This document shows, piece by piece, positions 49,905 to 62,705 of a stretch of 64,000 bases of DNA. A program made the translations under genes and the position numbers. Positions within the stretch are counted from its first letter, which is position 1; each line of letters opens with the position of its first letter. The stretch spans positions 62,001 through 126,000 of the forward strand of contig JASJOG010000086.1 of the NCBI GenBank assembly GCA_030142905.1, in the 5' to 3' direction. Source of the DNA: Heliopora coerulea (lineage: Eukaryota > Cnidaria > Anthozoa > Scleralcyonacea > Helioporidae). A model generated the notes under the pieces. The model saw only the letters and a program-made list of their open reading frames with translations, was not told the DNA's origin and did not search any database.

Positions 49905-50475
49905 TCAAAACACAAGGCAAAGCGACACAAACGTGCAACAGAAATTAACACTATACCATACGACAGCACACAACCCGAAGAAGCAACATGACACAGCACA
50001 ACACATAAAGGCAAGACAAAGAGAACAAGACCTCACCATACACCACAGCACCAAACCACAACTATCAAGAACACAGAATAAAGCACAAAACACAACGTAC
50101 CTCATCACACCGTATCATACGATGCCATATCTCATCACACCGCATTATATCGTGCCAGCTCCATGTCACACTACACTACACTTCCCTACACTATGCTACA
50201 ACTCGCATATCTGCCCCACACATTATACCACACCTCACCACATTCCATTTCACACCACAGGACATCACGCCATGAATGGCCAGACTAACCTACGCCACAC
50301 CAACCGCACCTCAAGCCTCACCTCACACCACACACCACCATCATATAGCACCACAAGCCACACCATCTCACTTCATACCACACCGCATCACGCACCAAAC
50401 TATCTCATACCGCACCGCAAACCTCATTCCACCTCACACCATCCCATAGAGCGCCACACCAAACTAGATAGTACA
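49905..50475. repeat. Degenerate CACAC/ACCTC pentamer-like array
   Basis: Composition is almost only A, C and T, with recurring CACCACA, CATCACACC and CCTCAC words spaced in multiples of about five. The 207-codon His/Thr-rich frame over it is probably not a gene. It lies just beyond the 3' end of TBCCD1. Confidence 0.75.
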
Positions 50476-50616
50476 TCAGAATAATTATTATTTCAAAGCT
50501 TACTGTATGTATCACAAACACATTACACCACAGACTCAGCATCACAATAACCAGAATGTTACCCCACCTTGCTCCTCTCTACCCGGATACTTCGGCGGAG
50601 CTTCACTACAATCATC

Positions 50617-53600
50617 TCACCACTCCTCCCACTGATATATTACCTGAAAGCGATGCTGCACCGCGGCTTGGAGCTGTTTTCTCTGGGACCGTACTAATCC
50701 CGCATCTCGAACCATCTGATGCCAATCCTCAACACGTCTATAAATTGAGCACAGATACAAACAATATGCCGTACGGTTACGTGTACAAACACTAAAAGTG
50801 GATAGGCTGAAAGCGAGAAAAGTGCTAACTTGTCTCTTGCATGTATCGCCAGTTCGTAAGCTTCTGGTAATGGGACGGGACATCGCTGAAACAAAGAACA
50901 AGACGACAAAAAAGCTTTAAGAAAAACGGAATTGTCACGAGTAACATTTAAAGTAATATTTAAAACTAGCTATCGAAAATTGCCGTTTTGCTTCTCTTAC
51001 CAACCTTCGTGTGGCCTTTCATCCCAAAAGGGATGGAAAACGTGAAAAACGCTTCGGGATCCATTTCTTGAAACACATGGCTTTCATCATCATGACCTAG
51101 AAAACGAAAACAAAGATACTTTCTTAAAAGATTTATTTCCGATATGTTGGCGATTCCGATGGGATTTGACATTGCCTGATTCCCCAGCTATCAAGAAGCG
51201 GTTGCTTGTGAAAGGTTTGTCGCCCCCTATTTTTAAAGGGTAGCTGGAAACAAAACGTAATTCCTTATGGGGTTGTGGCTGATGACATTTGATGAGAGGT
51301 AGCGGGTGATGATAGACAGAGGAAGAAGTCGAGGTGGAGGGTAATGAACCACTGGAAGACAGATAATAAACGAATGTTACGTGTTTGAACCTGGATATAG
51401 TCACTCGGCAAAGACTACTTGGACTGTATGAGGTCGGCAAGTCGCGTGACCTCACCTTAAGCAATGTATAATGAGATGAAATCGAAACGAAGAAGTTTCC
51501 AACGCAGCCAGGTGTAGAAACGCAACTTAAAAAGTTACTGGGCAATGACCAGTAGCTTTTTAAGATGCGTTCATAAACTTTTGAGCCAGAGTAGCATCAT
51601 ACTATGTCTGAGATGACATCGATAAGCACCTTGAAATTTTGTCACAGCTATACTTGGTGCACTTGCATGCTAAACGCAGCTTAATTCTCTTACCTAATAA
51701 CAACGGATTGTTCCACTCGTTTATTTTGGGAGTCAAGCCTGAGGTCAACATGTGTTCCTCTAGTTTGGGATAATGAGTATGGTAAGGAGCGAATGTCAAA
51801 TTTTCATTCCCCGTGCCTCCAAATAGGAGAGGTCTAGTCATTGTACAAACGTGGAATACGCAGCCATTACATCCGCTGAAACATACAAGAAGTAAAAGAT
51901 ACCAGAATTAATGTTTAGTCCATAAACGGAGCAGCTGAAAACTGTACGCTCACGGCTGAAATTGGAAGCGACTGTCATCCGCATACGACAATCTATATTT
52001 CATATATCATACACGAGAAGGAGTGTTTGATCTGATTATCACACGCCAAAAAGTGAGTTAAGAAACGAAGTCATAGACGAGCTTTATACCCAACGTGTGT
52101 GGTGACGAAATCGAGTTTAAAATTGTCAAAGTTTAATGGTATTTACGATCACATTTCCAAACTACGTCTAGGAAAATTGCTTCGTGCCTTCCTTATGAAC
52201 TGTTGGTGAGTTTGAGAAAGTTGTTTATGCTCTGAGTTCTCACCTGACCGTCAGTCTGTTACACACGGCTATCACCGTGACATTTTCACATCCGAAGACA
52301 TTCACTGTTGTTCTCACAGCTCCCAACACGATGGTAGAATTGTGACACTTCTCCAAGGTTACTGACCTAGAGAAACACAAAATAACAAAGTGTTTTTGTT
52401 TGTTTGTTTTTCTGTTTCTTCGTTTTGTTTTTTCAATGGAGGTTTCAGCTAGGTTTCATTATTTCATTAGGCAACAAAGTTTCAAACAAACCAAGACAAC
52501 GTGTAGTGAAACAGGAAAGAAAACCCGACAGATAGCTAAAGAAGAAAGGTAACGGCCAATATAATTGTTTTATCTTGATTAGAACATAGACACTTACCAA
52601 AGAGGAGCTAACAGATAAATATACGAGTAATGACATCGGTGTACTTTGACATTTATGTCAATCAAATGATCGCCAGCCTGAAACATAAACAAAACATGCC
52701 ATAAAATATTAAGCTGCTTATTACTACTAGCACACTTGCCATACCTTTACGTTACTGTGCACTCCTTCTGCACCTCAAAGATCTGCTAAGTATAACAGCT
52801 TTGGCCCAATCGTTTATAAGGCGATTAGCCTAATCATGAATTAGAGGAATCTTGTGGACAAAACTCTAAGCATACTAGTGCGGAAAGCTGGGATTTTACT
52901 TAACAAACTTAGCCTGGATCCAAAAAAGTTGTGTAAATTTCATCTGGTTTAGAAACCCCCGCAGGAGAACGGCGCTAATCGGGCAAAATAAACAAGTCCA
53001 TTTGAAAGGTGACCAAAAGTTTTGATTGGCTGATGCTTACAAGTACATTATTTACTGACAGATGTCAGCAAGTCTGTCCTGGTTCCCAGGGACAAACAGC
53101 AAAACCTTGCAGCAATTTAATGTTTAAAAAAACATTGCTTTAGATGACTGTGAGGTCCGACTGGAATTATGTAAGTCATTGAACTAACCGAGAGCAAAGC
53201 CAAAATATGCAGAGCCTATTTTTGTTTGGGTGTTTCTGCTCCACATATCTTTTGCCAAGCTTTCAATGAGCCAAGTGGCTAGGGAACTTTTGAACGTCTT
53301 ATTCCTTTAGTGCTTCCTCACGGGTTGTCAAGACATTTTTTTTGACAGGAGTGACAGGAGTACTGCATGCGAACATACACAACAATAGGAGCAAAGCATA
53401 AACACAATTTTCAGTATAGTACAGGATGCCTGTCTTAAGAATCGACGAGATGGGCGTTACCTTTGCTATAGTCTGCTTACAAATCTGGTACAATATCACA
53501 AGTCGATGTCTGTAAGAAAAGAAACCCGTTGAAGATTCAGTAAAATCAATATGTTCCACCCAGATAAATATGATATCCCAACATCTTTAGGGTTGATTTA

Positions 53601-56600
53601 CAGTTTGTCTGCCCGTCGATCTTTCTGACTTTCCGACGAATTTTTCACGTTTACATTCGTTCACATGAAATGGAGTTTAATTACGACGATGGAAATTATT
53701 CGAGTTTCAGAATCAGACACTTTAAGACCCAGCTGGGAATATCTTAAAATGCAAGATTCTGACACTCGAATGAACCCCAATTTCTGTTCGTCTGTCTGTC
53801 TGTCTATCTGTCTGTATTTGCCTGCCCGCCTGTCTTAGAAAGGCCTGACAACATTAGCAGTCTATCCAACTTTTCGACAATGCTCGCGTTTTAACTCTTT
53901 AACGCCCCGCGTCTGATATATCGGACACCTAAGAACAAAAGAACCAGTGAGAGAACAAAGGAAAAACAATGACAGAACAAAGAACAAGACCTTTAACGCC
54001 CAGTGTCCGATATATCGGACACCTAACAACAAAAGAACCAGTGAGAGAGTAAAGGGAAAACAAAGGGAGAGCAAAGGAAAAACAAAGAAAGAACAAAAAG
54101 CAAAAGAAAAAAAAATGACCATAAAGGGTTAAGAACTACACTGATCGAGATCTCGTGTAGCTGAGCCATTCGGCTAGCCACGAAAAAATTGTCTCTATAT
54201 AAACAAGCCGTTATCAGTTTCCAAAAGAAATGGCTTCAAAGTGCACATGAATTTTTTGCAAGTTTTTCAATAAGAATATTTTCAACCAACCAATATTTTA
54301 ACCAACTTCATCGTCACTCACCTAGGAGGGGCGTATCTGGTATTCTTAATGATTCGTCCACCAACCGGCCCCCCTGATAAAGCCGCCTCGTGTTTATCGT
54401 GATGTTTTGAACTGTGGTCGACAGCTAGCCTTGTGGTCTCTTCCTCCAGACTTTGACTTAAGTCGAGAACTGTTGGAAAAAATAATATGAAACGTTTTCC
54501 TCCTGGTGCGGTAGTCCGTGTACAATGTGTTGTTCGTGCATTCTTTCCAACCAAATGATATGTTGTTTTAACGTCTTGAAGAACCCGGGTGGCTGGAGTT
54601 GGGTTTACAAAGAGACAAATTCCGTTTTAAACATCTTCCTGATGAAGGGCTGTTTACACAAGCGATTATGTGCCTTGCGATTGATGACAGCTTGGAGTAT
54701 GTGTTTAACTGACGAGAGCGTCGAGAACAAACTACAGTGATCATAAGCGGATATCTTGCTTCATAGACTGTCACGAGTTTATTACATACACCAGGATGAC
54801 AATTGCAACGTGTAAAATTGCACGTGTAAACGGACCTTGAGAGAGTAAAGACCGTAAACTAACGACAGATAATAATATCATCACGGCACTTCAATACATC
54901 ATGGCCCATTGGACTATGTAGCATGAAACATTATACCGTACATAACAAAGAACGGACGGCAATAAGTTGACACACCATAAAGAAATAACGGGCCATATCG
55001 ACATATCCGTTGATCGGTGGCCTGTGGCTAGTGCCCATGCTACCCGCCTCCCCTAAATTAGCAGCCACTATGTTGTCTGTTTGCCCGCTGTGAGCCGATG
55101 AGTCTAATGGGATCTGAGTATCCAAGGGATGTCTTACTTGTTCTTTTTTTTCCAAACTTGCTGTACGAGAATCTGAGCATATGGTGCATTCCAAACGTCT
55201 TCCAACACCTCTTGTAGTATTAAAGTATTCACTGGAGATTTACCGGGCGGAAATCTTAAACGCAAAATGAAGACGAGAGTCCAGTTCAAAATTCGAAGAT
55301 GTAATGTCATCACATTGTCCAATTCTAATGTCACCACATTGTCTAATTCCTGAGTGTGATGACATTACATCTTCAAATTTTGAGCTGGGCTCTCATCTTC
55401 ATTTTACATCTAGTTTTGAAATAGTGTTAACGATTCCGAGCATATGGTGAACTCCCACAGATTTCACACACCACCACTAGTGATGGAATAGTTTTTACAA
55501 GAATGATCATATGGGGTATTCCTAACGTTCTCACACATCAACAGCAGTGGTGAGATAGTTTAGTCTAAGGTAACGGTGCACCACATTTCTCTCCTCGGTA
55601 GCAGAGTCTACAACAAATACGTTTATGGTGCAGGTGCAATTAGAGTGGGGGAGGGGGGTTTGGGGGCCTCGACCCCGCCCTTTTTGTCGGGGATCATAGG
55701 TACGCCCTTTTAACAACTGTTTTTCTGGCCTCGTTTCCCGAAGCCACGAAGATTTACTGCACTTGAAATGATCAAAATCACCGCCACAGTGCCTTGATTC
55801 ATTCATCCGACCCTTGCCTTTCGAAATTCCTGGTTGCGCTCTGTAGTGTGCCACGTATATCTTCGCATGCAGAAGAGTTCAACAAACATTACAAGCAGAC
55901 GTTTTATACACCCTTTTTCCGTACTAGTCTCTGACCCCTTTGGTATAAAATTGGGGAGCGTCAGATTGACAATCTAATCTACCAATTCCTTTGTCTTCCC
56001 GGACTCCCAGTGTAACAGTAACGGTTTTAGAAAGATTAATATAATTGTGCACTGCTTACTGTGTGTTTTCCCATTGGAGTCATTATTGCTGTTACGAGCT
56101 CTCAAGCCGTCAGATGATAAACAAGCTGAGATTCCGAATGGACTAACTTCCAAGTTCGACCTAATCCAAGACTTTAGAAGGCGAAAAGACCACGTTCTTG
56201 AAACCTGTTGAAGTAAAAACACAGGTGTAGGTACGCAAAGTCAGCAGAGGTCTGCCATGCGCTCGAAGGTTAAGGCCCCGCACTTCAACTGGTTGCATAA
56301 TTGTTGTGAAGATGTTTTCGGCTCGCTTCCCATCAGCAACTTTTGTACTCCAATATAAATTGAAAATGAGGTCAGCCGTGGTTTTGTATTCTACGGGAAA
56401 ATGTAGCTTGTCCAACGACAGGGTGCGAAGGACGCTCCTTATTTTACAAAATCCTATACAATTATTACAGCTCTGTCGTACAGTACCTTAGAATAACCAT
56501 TTTCTTGAGACGAGTAAGCAGCAAGCTGATGAAGTTGAATAACCGATCTACATGGAGAGCAAATTAAAAGAAACTTAAGCGCAGTCGATGGCAGGACAGG

Positions 56601-59600
56601 GAATGTGAATGATTTAAACTTTAGGTTAGAAAAATAGTCACTAGTTGAAAGGCATTACACACACGTCTTACGCTCCAGGTTTTCTTTTCTCGAATCAAAC
56701 TGCAGTATAAAGCCTTACGTAGGCGTTCATCTATGTTTATTCACCTTCTAGAAGGACAGACCAATACGATTCACAGCTACCATTCTCTCCATCAACTGTG
56801 GGTCAATTGAAACATTTTGGCACGCTGTGCGATGTAATTTCTGTTACGATGATAAATCTCGAAGATTTGCCTTGCTCTACGCACCTTTTATCCACAGATC
56901 CAGCAATTAAGAATCCTAAAGCATTAACAGCTTCAACTGTAAGGGTTAAGTCAGTGCCCAAACCACCAAGGCCTGATGAATATGACTCTAAAGAAAAAAA
57001 AAGACAGTAATAAAATGAATGATTTCCAAATGAAAACTAACAGGGAAAAAACACATACTGATTTCCTAAGTTCATGTACCAGAGGTTCTAAATCTTTGGT
57101 CATGAGTGAAATACCTTAGCAAGGTAAATATATGCTACAATTTCACTAAAAAAATAAGCTTTGAATTTGCTCTTTTTACTCTTTGTCATCTAACTCTGCC
57201 ATTAATCATTCAAGAAAAAAGCAAAAGAAATCAATATTTACTCAGTTTTAAATCGGATCAATCATCCTGACCTTTGCAAACTTTTTCTTCAATTTTTACA
57301 GGTTAAACACAATACCCATGAAATAGTAATCAAATGTGCGCATTTAGTTGCACTTGCTGGATAAGTTGATCTTCAATACTCATGTCTGACCAGTATGGCA
57401 TTTGTTAAGGTGCTCGTTTGGCTCAGCTATTGGTTGGCTGCTCATATTTCAAATATTGAATTAATAACCTGAGATTAAAATGTGCGTTTTAGCGAGATCA
57501 GATTGCATTTTAAGATTCACTTTGAATGAAAAAAATGAACTTCAATTTACATCATAACAACTTCTTTTAAATTTACATAAGAAAAAAACCCCCAATTTAA
57601 TTGAATTTAATTTAATTAACAAATGTCATGACATTGTGCATCATGTTCCATACAACCCTTGGAAAATCTTGGGTATGGTATGGTATCATGATGAGCTAAA
57701 GAAACCAGATAAACTAGCCTGACAACCAACCTGGCTCAGCTAGAAGCTCAAGGATGTCTTCAAGATGATTCAAGACAAACATCAGCTGTCCATGTTCATC
57801 CAAACTCTACAGAAAGTTACAAGCTAAGAGTAAATAAAGGTATCTGGAGTGCTATATCTGGTGTTTACCTTGCAGCTGATTTGGAGAAATAAAGAAGAAA
57901 GTGATTTGAAAAAACATGGATGATGTGAAGTTTAACTCTTTCACCTTTGGATTTTTCAAAATAATTCAAATTAATTTCAAATTAATTCAGTTTTTAAATA
58001 CGTAGGTACCATGGTGAATGGTAATTTAAGATAAAGTAGGAGAAGATGAAGAGTAATATACACTTTAAAGAGGTATACACAGTTACCAAAGACTGTTGGA
58101 TAGTTTAGTTCTTAACAGAACTGTTTGAAACTTAAAGAGGTAATATTCTACATAAAGAATATGCCTAAAGAATCAGAAAAAAGCACAATGCATTTCGGCA
58201 GACCACTTATCAAGTGCTATACGTCTGCTAACTAAAGAGAAAGAAAGAAACATATCACCTGCTTATATAGTCGAAAGAAAACTCATTACATAAACCCAAC
58301 GGAATGTGGGAGGGTCAAAATAGCGATAGTTGGAAAAAGGAATTTGTTTTCCAACTATCGCTATTTTGACCCTCCCACGTTCCGTTGGGTTGATGTCACA
58401 AGTTTTCTTTAGACTATATAAGCAGGTGATATGTTTCTTTCTTTCTCTTTAGTTAGCAAACATATAGCACTTGATAAGTGGTCTGCCAAAATGCATCGTG
58501 CTTTTTTCTGATTCTTTAGGCATATTCTTTACATAGAATATTACCTCTTTAAGTTTCAAACAGTTCTGTTAAGAACTAAACTATCCAACAGTTTTTGGTA
58601 ACTGTGTATACCTCTTTAAGCATATATTACTCTTCATCTTCTCCTACTTTATCTTAAATTACCATTCACCATGGTACCTACGTATTTAAAAACTGTGTTT
58701 AACTTTGTTACCATGACAAAATCGTTGTTTTATTATAAATTAATTATTGTATTTAAATTTCTTTTGAAAATTTATTGAAATCTGTTCATGCATTAAATTT
58801 GCAAACATCAAATCATGCCTGTACATGTGGTCAGGGTTAAAAGGTTAATGGTACTAATTTATGCATTTTCAGTACTTTTTTATATTACACTTCTTCCTGT
58901 ATTTCAAGCACAGAAGCTCTATGGAAAACCATTTTTGTGTCATTAACAGACAGACTAGGAAACTCAAGGCACTGAACAATGCCATTCTACTTTAGCACTC
59001 ACTAACCAGGAGTAGCCCCCAAGTCCTTGTGGAATATAATTTCATACAGTACATGCCAAGGTAATAATCAGTCAACATGAAGGTCACAACAAACCTTTGA
59101 GCCAATCATGCCTTTTCGTTCCAAGTCAATGGGTGACCTGTTTTTTGTTGGCCATCTGTTTGAAAAAGTGCATAAAGGAGCAACAACTGATCCACCATAA
59201 CACACCAAAAAAACACATTAAATAAAAAATACAGCATTGCTTAGATAGGAAATGTGGTATACACTTAACAGACCAAAATTTGAAAGAGACAGACAGACAG
59301 ACACAGAGAGATCATAAAGACAGTTGACTTTAACCCTGACTACTTCATCCTCATATTCCAGCTTGGTTAAAACAATCACTGCATTCTAAGAAAGGATACT
59401 CTTCCCCACCAACCAAAGACTCCCTCAGAGATATTTTATGGACTTGCTGGATATACAGGAACAAGATAAATTTGACAGTATCCACTGATACATTGGCTTT
59501 CATCTTTTCTAAAAGAGAGACCATACAATTACAGTATTATATATAGTTATTGTAGGGGTTTATACATATAATATAGTTACTTATTTTCAAGTACCGTGAG

Positions 59601-61706
59601 AAGCAGTATGCTTTGTGGCCCCCAGACTGCCAGTGCTACCTGAGCTAAAGCCATGGGCAGTAATGGCTGTCAAGGAACCACAAGACAACCTGCATTTCCC
59701 AAGTACCATTAGATTTTTTTGTTTTATCTCTTATTACTTTATTTCATTTTAATATTAATGTTGTACACTTTAATTAGTACCAAATGCACACAGATATACA
59801 GCAGGAATGTAATGCTAATTTGTACCTTTCTCTTCACCAGTTCCACATTTTGCAAAACTCTCTTTCCATTCTAGCTGTGTGGTACAGCCTTCCTCCGACA
59901 TCATGTCAAATGTTTCAAAATACCTAATGCACCAAAGATTACATAAACTTGTGCACACATTATCTCCTAAGAAATACATCTGATTCAGACAAAACGTAAT
60001 CATAATTATGTCCATGTAACAGAAATTAACAGAAACTTTTAAGGCTTTTTAAAAGCAAAAATGAAGCTACTGAAGACTTTCATTACTTTACATAATAGTA
60101 TACTTACATCCAAGCAAGCTCTTCAGATATCTTAAATTTATCACAGGCAACATGTTTCCAGACTGGATAGCTATTGAATTAGAGCCAGTGATAAAATAAA
60201 ATAGAAATGAATTGTAATTTCTGATTACAAACTTAATCTAGTTTGTAATTTTTGATTACAAACTTTATTTACTAAGATGAATAAAGTTTGCAACTATAAT
60301 CAATCTATTTCACTCCATGCACTTTGTCGGTACACTTTGCTAATATATGAAGCATTGAGCTTAATGTTTTGTCAATCAGTTGGCTTTATTTGCATGTCTT
60401 TCAGACTTGTTTTGAGTTACATATATCCTACAAGATAACTTGCAACCTGCATATGCTAATTAGAAGTTACAGTAACAGTAAAAAACATCTTCAAACTTAT
60501 TCTCTTGCTGGGTATTTTCCCAAAGCACTAGCTGGTACTTTGTAAGTTATCTCCCTCCCTGCAAGACCAATTTACTCAAACCAGTGGGTGAAACTAGGTC
60601 AAGGTCTTATGGGAAGGACCTGGTAAGTAAATTTGCGAGGACAATATTTAGCACAGATTTGAGGAGGTGAATCTAGATCATTTATATACTAACATCTTGT
60701 ATATACATGTAATAACTGTTTTGGAAATAACTAATTTGATAGCACTTATGGACAAAATAACTCTTACAGTCTGGGCAGCCCTTGATATTGCTCAACTTTT
60801 TAGGGGAAGGATCAAGTACCTCAAGCAGTTATGCCACACTTTACAGTCTTGGATTCCCTCCAGCTACATATTTGAAATAAATTAAAATGTTTCAATCTTC
60901 TTCATGTAAGCAAAACAAGAAGGAACATTTGAGAAGATTTAACTTGAGGAGTCAAGGCACTTCATGTACATAGGGCCATGGAAAATTGTTTTGTTTATTG
61001 GCTTTTATTTTTGAGGTAATTTGGACCCATCGCACCCCTGAAGGTGCATAGAAAATGAAAAATTAGCTTAACCATGCTTGTTCATACCTTAATCTTGGGT
61101 ATCCTGCGGCATTCTTGGATCGAGCATATGAATTCAACTTTTGCAAGTTCTAAGAGAGAAATTAAGACAGTATTAGTGAGTTGCTGAGTTTTCATTCTTG
61201 CAGTGTAATTAATTGTAAACTGTGATATCACAGAAGACTGGAATTCTGGTTTCAGGAAGAGAAAATACTTAAACAATAGGAAAATTTTGCAGCCTATAAA
61301 TTAAATGACACGTATATTTCGTTAATAAGACAATCGTGTTCGAAAGCAATATCACATTTGTCGCGTCAGCATTGTGTTTTTAATGAACATTTGCTCCTAG
61401 CAATTTAATGATTTTATCACCATCTGACAGTCAAAAGTATAAAATGCAATAATGATTCAAGGCCCAGAGCCTAGGTAAAACATTAAAAAGGTACCAGGTG
61501 TTCTCTAATGGAGTAACGAGCTCAGGAATTCAACAGTTATTACATCAAATCACAGCTAACTCAGGCTGATACTGTATCAAGTGTCAGAACTTCTTTTTAA
61601 TTGAACTGGTGATCCTTACCTGCAATGTCAGCTTTGCTGGCGGGGGCATTTGGATTGTGCTGACATCAAAAGGTTCAGGACGAACCCAAAGTGCCACACT
61701 AACCAT
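50617..61706 (-). CDS. TBCCD1: TBCCD1 (TBCC domain-containing protein 1), nearly complete
   Basis: TBCCD1 is a centrosome and basal-body protein with a beta-helical TBCC domain, related to tubulin cofactor C and RP2. Exons on the minus strand: 61706-61620, 61149-61088, 60170-60108, 59923-59826, 59508-59400, 59155-59095, 57806-57731, 56987-56885, one uncertain, 56204-56060, 55172-55044, 54469-54322, 53509-53461, 52677-52598, 52366-52244, 51875-51694, 51096-51005, 50885-50830, 50737-50617 (stop). Landmarks: LWVRPEPFDVSTIQMPPPAK at the N terminus; FILFLYIQQVHKISLRESL; LVGGEEWP; SFRLLKSWIRS; HRLVILYQICKQTIAK; the TBCC core VHRCHYSYIYLLAPL, CENVTVIAVCNRL and TFAPYHTHYPKLEEHM; and a C-terminal helix RVEDWHQMVRDAGLVRSQRK. 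These align in order with vertebrate TBCCD1 from memory. Phases leave room for one missing exon of 3n+1 bases between 56885 and 56204; a 28-base candidate is 56699-56672, which fits phase but shows little similarity. The 55044 and 51005 donors were picked by phase. Length is about 600 residues against about 557 in human. Confidence 0.92.
53895..54128. repeat. Tandem pair of an about-100-bp repeat with a 20-bp perfect palindrome
   Basis: Units start near TTTAACGCCC at about 53895 and 53992. The second contains GTGTCCGATATATCGGACAC, an exact palindrome at 54003-54022; the first has two changes. The pair starts TTTAACGCCC and ends AAAGGGTTAA, a loose terminal inversion. TBCCD1 intron between 54322 and 53509. 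Confidence 0.8.
55262..55407. mobile_element. Foldback element beside a TBCCD1 exon
   Basis: Arms of about 55 bp: GCAAAATGAAGACGAGAG at the left, its imperfect complement CTCTCATCTTCATTTTAC at the right, with nested GATGTAATGTCATCACA and TGTGATGACATTACATC. It ends about 90 bp from the acceptor of the exon starting at 55172. Confidence 0.8.
57988..58695. mobile_element. 700-bp near-perfect foldback in a TBCCD1 intron
   Basis: Arms of about 350 bp from CAGTTTTTAAATACG to CGTATTTAAAAACTG. Paired positions sum to 116683-116684 at both the outer and inner ends, so there is almost no net indel. The loop is about 10 bases near 58342. Only scattered mismatches are visible. No coding capacity. Confidence 0.92.
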
Positions 61707-62195
61707 TTTGAGTTCAAAAGACAAACTGTCGACTTGCCAATACTTTCAATTCTAACCTGCCTCCATGTTGACCTCCTCGATCATTCTCGCTAGGAGACTG
61801 GTATGGTGTGGTGCGACTCTGTTCCCTCTACGAGATCAACTCCCAGCTCTGCAGTTCCGCGTAAATACAACTCCCTGGCTCAAATCCTTATTTTCAAGCC
61901 ATGAAAATGTGACGTTTGCTTTCAAACAAAAAATTTTCAATCTAATTTTCATGCAATAACACAGATGTGTTGCAATTTTAACACTAGACTCAGTATTTTG
62001 CTTTCAACAGCCAACTTTAATAGAACTATCGGTCATTAAGCCCTACGATAATAAGCCCGTGTTGTCTTCTGTCGTATCGCCATGACAACGACGGAAACGC
62101 CATTTTTGACATTCAACTTCAATACTCAACGATCTATTTTTTAGTAGGTGGGAAACTATTTTCTCTTTTAAACCTTACTGGTGGCTCTTCTAGCA
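61707..62195. promoter_or_regulatory. Divergent promoter between TBCCD1 and CFAP73
   Basis: 489 bp separate the two start codons. The only coding-like content is a spurious 64-codon frame. The segment includes an X-box at 62076-62089. Both products are linked to cilia and centrioles, so co-regulation by RFX factors is a reasonable inference. Confidence 0.65.
62076..62089 (+). promoter_or_regulatory. RFX X-box
   Basis: ATCGCC-AT-GACAAC fits the X-box consensus RYYNYY-N(1-3)-RRNRAC at every position. It lies 107 bp upstream of the CFAP73 ATG and 370 bp from the TBCCD1 ATG. RFX factors activate ciliary genes across animals through such sites. Confidence 0.6.
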
Positions 62196-62705
62196 ATGGC
62201 TGTAAATCTAGAGGATTATTTCAGGACGATATTTGAAGATAAACTTCTCGTGTGAGTATACATGTAATTTGCACTCAAAGCTGTCGATTGGGATATCGAT
62301 TTGGACTTCTGTTTGTATGAAGTTTAATGATTCAGTATGCACTTGGCTGTTCTTCTTGCCTGCAGCAAAATGCCTGAGAGAGAAGACGACAGTTTGACTC
62401 CTGCCACAAGACTTCTCGAGAAGCGTAGAGAGATGTCAGAAGTTGAGCAAGCTTTGGCTGCTCAGAAAGAAGTAAGTTACTTGCGTTGATCAGAGTTGAT
62501 CTCTTAGTTTTCACTAAATAAATATTGATTGACTTATCGCGCTTAAACGGATTACTTACTTCATGTTCCTCGTGGTTAACGTATGGTTACCGAATTTCAG
62601 GAGTTTCAAATGAAAATGGAGAGTTTACAACAAAGAAGAGAAGAACTGGAAAGGAAAGAATATCAGCTGAAAGAATCCTTACTAAAGTTTGATAAATTCC
62701 TCAAG
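62196..62705 (+). CDS. CFAP73: CFAP73-like (CCDC42 family) axonemal coiled-coil protein, first three exons only
   Basis: Exons: 62196-62251, 62366-62471, 62601-62705. Phases agree and borders are GT-AG. The 89 residues seen start MAVNLEDYFRTIFEDKLLVK, then TPATRLLEKRREMSEVEQAL, then a charged coiled coil ending in LKESLLKFDKFLK. This pattern (short head, LLEK motif, long coil) matches the CCDC42/CFAP73 family; the opening MAV plus E-D/E-YFR and the KxPE motif favour CFAP73 over CCDC42. Family members are inner-dynein-arm-associated (MIA complex) proteins of motile cilia. The next exon was not found before 64000; the intron carries a foldback element at about 63015-63502, and the gene runs off the right edge. 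Confidence 0.85.

Noticed and set aside
49861..50484. 207-codon His/Thr-rich frame
   Set aside because: The strand is almost free of G and built of CACAC/ACCTC-like words, so stops are rare by composition; no domain or splice support.
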